From contig NEEC01000482.1 in the NCBI GenBank assembly GCA_002189035.1, positions 1 through 26,625 on the forward strand: a stretch of 26,625 bases of DNA, written 5' to 3'. The notes below the pieces were generated by a model, which was not told the DNA's origin, did no database searches, and saw nothing but the letters and a program-made list of their open reading frames with translations. Origin of the DNA: Utricularia gibba (Eukaryota; Streptophyta; Magnoliopsida; Lamiales; Lentibulariaceae). The position numbers and the translations under genes are program-made. Of this stretch, positions 24,071 to 26,625 are shown one piece after another; the first letter of the stretch is position 1, and each line of letters opens with the position of its first letter.

Positions 24071-25000
24071 TCCTACTCGACGAAAATCGTGATGCAGTTA
24101 TTGAAGTTAGGATTTCATGAGCACCCAAAATGGTTTTCTCAACCGCATGCTTTATATTTGAGGAGGCGCTCTCGTGGGCAACGGTATCGAGCAGGAGGTC
24201 GAGTCGAGCTCGGGCCCAGAGTCATTTGTAGCCCGGCAAAAAATTGATGCATTTATTAACGTTGGTTTATTAGGCTGCCTACATGTTTCTCAAGGAAAAG
24301 CTTGTCGTTTCTGGGCGGGTGATGTCGTTGGGAACCGTTCTGACCCAAGGTTCGGTCTGACTCCTTTGCCACATCGGGTCCTACTCGACGAAAATCGTGA
24401 TGCAGTTATTGAAGTTAGGATTCATGAGCACCCAAAATGGTTTTCTCAACCGCATGCTTTATATTTGAGGAGGCGCTCTCGTGGGGCAACGGTATCGAGC
24501 AGGAGTCGAGTCGAGCTCGGGCCCATAGTCATTTGTAGCTCGGCAAAAAATTGATGCATTTATTAACGTTGGGTTTTAATAGGCTGCCTACATGTTTTCT
24601 CAAGGAAAAGCTTGTCGTTTTTGGGCGGGTGATTTCGTTGGAACTTCGTTCTGACCCAAGGTTCGGTCTGACTCCTTTGCCACATCGGGTCCTACTCGAC
24701 GAAAATCGTGATGCAGTTATTGAAGTTAGGATGTCATGAGCACCCAAAATGGTTTTCTCAACCGCATGCTTTATATTTGATAAGGCGCTCTCGTGGGCAA
24801 CGGTATCGAGTAGGAGGTCGAGTCGAGCTCGGGCCCATAGTCATTTGTAGCTCGGCAAAAAACTTGATGCATTTATTAACGTTGGTTTTAATAGGCTGCC
24901 TACATGTTTTCTCAAGGAAAAGCTTGTCGTTTTTGGGCGGGTGATGTCGTTGTGAACTTCGTTCTGACCCAAGGTTCGGTCTGTCTCCTTTGCAAATCGG
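24071..25000. repeat. Higher-order unit, 3 monomers (930 bp)
   Basis: Class 1 at 24071 (gatttcatg, gaggagg, cccagag, agcccgg, ttattagg, cgtttctgg), class 2 at 24379 (gaggagg, gttgggtttt, ctacatgt), class 3 at 24690 (gataagg, gagtagg, gttgtgaac, followed by tgtctcc and aaatcgg). A clear unit, equal in length to the one at 18221. Confidence 0.65.
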
Positions 25001-25909
25001 TCCTACTCGACGAAAATCGTGATGCAGTTATTGAAGTTAGGATTTCATGAGCACCCAAAATGGTTTTCTCAACGCATGCTTTATTGAGGAGGCGCTCTCG
25101 TGGGGCAACGGTATCGGCAAAGGTCGAGTCGGGCTCGCCCAGAGTCATTTTAGCCCAAAAAATGATGCATTTATTAACGTTGGGTTTTAATAGGCTGCCT
25201 ACATGGTTTCTCAAGGAAAAGCTTGTCGTTTCTGGGCGGGTGATGTCTTTGGAACTTCGTTCTGACCAAGGTTCGGTCTGACTCCTTTGCCACATCGGGT
25301 CCTACTCGACGAAAATCGTGATGCAGTTATTGAAGTTAGGATCATGAGCACCCAAAATGGTTTTCTCAACCGCATGCTTTATATTTGAGGAGGCGCTCTC
25401 GTGGGGCAACGGTATCGAGCAGGAGGTCGAGTCGAGCTCGGGCCCATAGTCATTTGTAGCTCGGCAAAAAACTTGATGCATTTATTAACGTTGGGTTTTA
25501 ATAGGCTGCCTACATGTTTTTCTCAAGGAAAAGCTTGTCGTTTTTGGGCGGGTGATGTCGTTGTGAACTTCGTTCTGACCCAAGGTTCGGTCTGACTCCT
25601 TTGCCACATCGGGTCCTACTCGACGAAAATCGTGATGCAGTTATTGAAGTTAGGATTCATGAGCACCCAAAATGGTTTTCTCAACCGCATGCTTTATATT
25701 TGATAAGGCTCTCGTGGGCAACGGTATCCGAGTCGAGCTCGGGCCCATAGTCATTTGTAGCTCGGCAAAAAACTTGATGCATTTATTAACGTTGGTTTTA
25801 ATAGGCTGCCTACATGGTTTTCTCAAGGAAAAGCTTGTCGTTTTTGGGCGGGTGATGTCGTTGGAACTTCGTTCTGACCCAAGGTTCGGTCTGTCCTTTG
25901 CCACATCGG
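25001..25909. repeat. Higher-order unit, 3 monomers (909 bp)
   Basis: Class 1 at 25001 (diverged type: gatttcatg, gagtcgggctcg, cccagag, agcccaaaa, cgtttctgg, gtctttgg), class 2 at 25300 (gaggagg, gttgggtttt, ctacatgt), class 3 at 25614 (gataagg, ctacatgg; the gagtagg position is lost in a deletion). Confidence 0.6.
25614..25909. repeat. Monomer with a deletion over the tcgag repeats (296 bp)
   Basis: ggtatcgagcaggaggtcgag is reduced to ggtatccgag near 25723-25732, a loss of roughly 11 bp between two tcgag copies. The SacI site just after it is kept. Confidence 0.75.
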
Positions 25910-26625
25910 TCCTACTCGACGAAAATCGTGATGCAGTATTGAAGTTAGGATTTCATGAGCACCCAAAATGGTTTTCTCAACCGCATGCTTTATATTTGAG
26001 GAGCGCTCTCGTGGGGCAACGGTATCGAGCAGGAGGTCGAGTCGAGCTCGGCCCCAGAGTCATTTGTAGCCCGGCAAAAAATTGATGCATTTATTAACGT
26101 TGGTTTTATTAGGCTGCCTACATAGTTTCTCAAGGAAAAGCTTGTCGTTTCTGGCGGTGATGTCGTTGGGAACTTCGTTCTGACCCAAGGTTCGTCTGAC
26201 TCCTTTGCCACATCGGGTCCTACTCGACGAAAATCGTGATGCAGTTATTGAAGTTAGGATTCATGAGCACCCAAAATGGTTTTCTCAACCGCATGCTTTA
26301 TATTTGAGGAGGCGCTCTCGTGGGGCAACGGTATCGAGCAGGAGGTCGAGTCGAGCTCGGGCCCATAGTCATTTGTAGCTCGGCAAAAAACTTGATGCAT
26401 TTATTAACGTTGGGTTTTAATAGGCTGCCTACATTGTTTTCTCAAGGAAAAGCTTGTCGTTTTTGGGCGGTGATGTCGTTGTGAACTTCGTTCTGACCCA
26501 AGGTTCGGTCTGACTCCTTTGCCACATCGGGTCCTACTCGACGAAAATCGTGATGCAGTTATTGAAGTTAGGATTCATGAGCACCCAAAATGGTTTTTCA
26601 ACCGCATGCTTTATATTTGATAAGG
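25910..26625. repeat. Higher-order unit, cut by the window end
   Basis: Class 1 at 25910 (gatttcatg, cccagag, agcccgg, ttattagg, cgtttctgg), class 2 at 26218 (gaggagg, gttgggtttt), and the start of a gataagg copy at 26532 as expected for class 3. The period is intact at the edge of the window. Confidence 0.6.

Larger units (their letters stand above)
1..26625. repeat. Satellite DNA array, ~308 bp monomer, ~86 copies, head to tail
   Basis: The window is one continuous tandem array. The anchor tcctactcgacg (with small variants) occurs 87 times on the + strand, at intervals of 289-314 bp, mean 307.9 bp. No interval is long enough to hold an insertion and no copy is inverted. The first and last copies are cut by the window edges, so the true array is longer. 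Copies differ mainly by one-base indels in homopolymers, by a limited set of shared substitutions and by a few deletions of roughly 4-13 bp. No protein-coding sequence is supported: open frames rarely exceed one monomer, occur on both strands, and are broken by indels in neighbouring copies. The likely role is structural heterochromatin (subtelomeric, centromeric or knob-like); the sequence alone does not say which. Orientation is arbitrary. Confidence 0.98.
16390..26625. repeat. Sub-array III: three-monomer higher-order repeat (~925 bp)
   Basis: Monomer anchors: 16390, 16700, 17013, 17315, 17604, 17911, 18221, 18530, 18843, 19151, 19454, 19765, 20075, 20379, 20687, 20999, 21307, 21609, 21921, 22226, 22538, 22842, 23145, 23454, 23760, 24071, 24379, 24690, 25001, 25300, 25614, 25910, 26218, 26532. 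Class 1 typically has gatttcatg, gaggagg, cccagag, agcc(c)gg or agccc, (a)attgatg or aatgatg, and cgtttctgg or gtctttgg. Class 2 has cccatag, often gaggagg or gatagg, often gttgggtttt, and ctacatgt. Class 3 has gataagg, often gagtagg, cttgatg, ctacatgg and gttgtgaac, and is often followed by tgtctcctttgccaaatc before the next class 1. The order 1-2-3 repeats with some 2- and 4-monomer units. Confidence 0.65.

Noticed and set aside
1-26625. CRISPR array.
   Set aside because: The unit is about 308 bp and the repeat fills it completely. There are no unique spacers between short repeats and no cas genes.
1-26625. Telomeric repeat or interstitial telomere tract (TTTAGGG or TTAGGG)n.
   Set aside because: No tandem run was seen. 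Single strings such as ggtttaggctgcc near 17206-17216 come from a deletion within one monomer.
1-26625. Transposable element insertions or LTR ends inside the array.
   Set aside because: All anchor intervals are 289-314 bp, so nothing larger than a few bases is inserted, and no target-site duplication or terminal inverted repeat was seen.

Overview
The whole 26.6 kb window is a single uninterrupted array of tandem satellite DNA. All copies lie head to tail in one orientation. I located 87 copies of one anchor (tcctactcgacg), the first at 51 and the last at 26532. The 86 intervals between them range from 289 to 314 bp with a mean of 307.9 bp. There is no unique DNA, gene, RNA gene, transposon, inversion or spacer inside the array, and neither edge of the array is in the window. 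The open reading frames that can be drawn are by-products of the repeat: they change frame with every single-base indel and with the monomer length, so no CDS is annotated.

The organism is most likely a eukaryote with large heterochromatic blocks, and a flowering plant is my best guess. The reasons are the repeat length (about two nucleosomes), the A/T tracts with CAAAA motifs and the long homogeneous array. Most monomers carry a SacI site (GAGCTC) and a HindIII site (AAGCTT). The ~310 bp length plus SacI site recalls the subtelomeric SacI/X43.1 satellite of Silene, but I cannot confirm that from memory of its sequence.

Structure shows at three scales. (1) Inside the monomer, two half-units of about 154-157 bp are related to each other (atggttttctcaa occurs twice and tgatgca(g/t)ttatt occurs twice, each half a monomer apart), so the present unit looks like an old dimer. 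(2) Between monomers, the array is zoned. From 1 to about 10.3 kb the copies carry the variants gcctcaatgg and aaggcactctc, which I do not see afterwards. From about 10.6 kb on, cccagag, cgtttctgg and gagtagg variants become common. (3) From about 16.4 kb to the end, three monomer classes recur in the order 1-2-3, forming a higher-order repeat of about 925 bp with occasional 2- and 4-monomer versions. Near-identical blocks 6 and 12 monomers apart in the first zone point to recent local copying.

Much of the copy-to-copy difference is one-base change in homopolymer runs (ccc/cc, ggg/gg, A runs). This may be real or may be residual long-read consensus error, and it limits any fine dating of copies. 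I found no sign of a new molecular system here; the interest lies in the repeat architecture.
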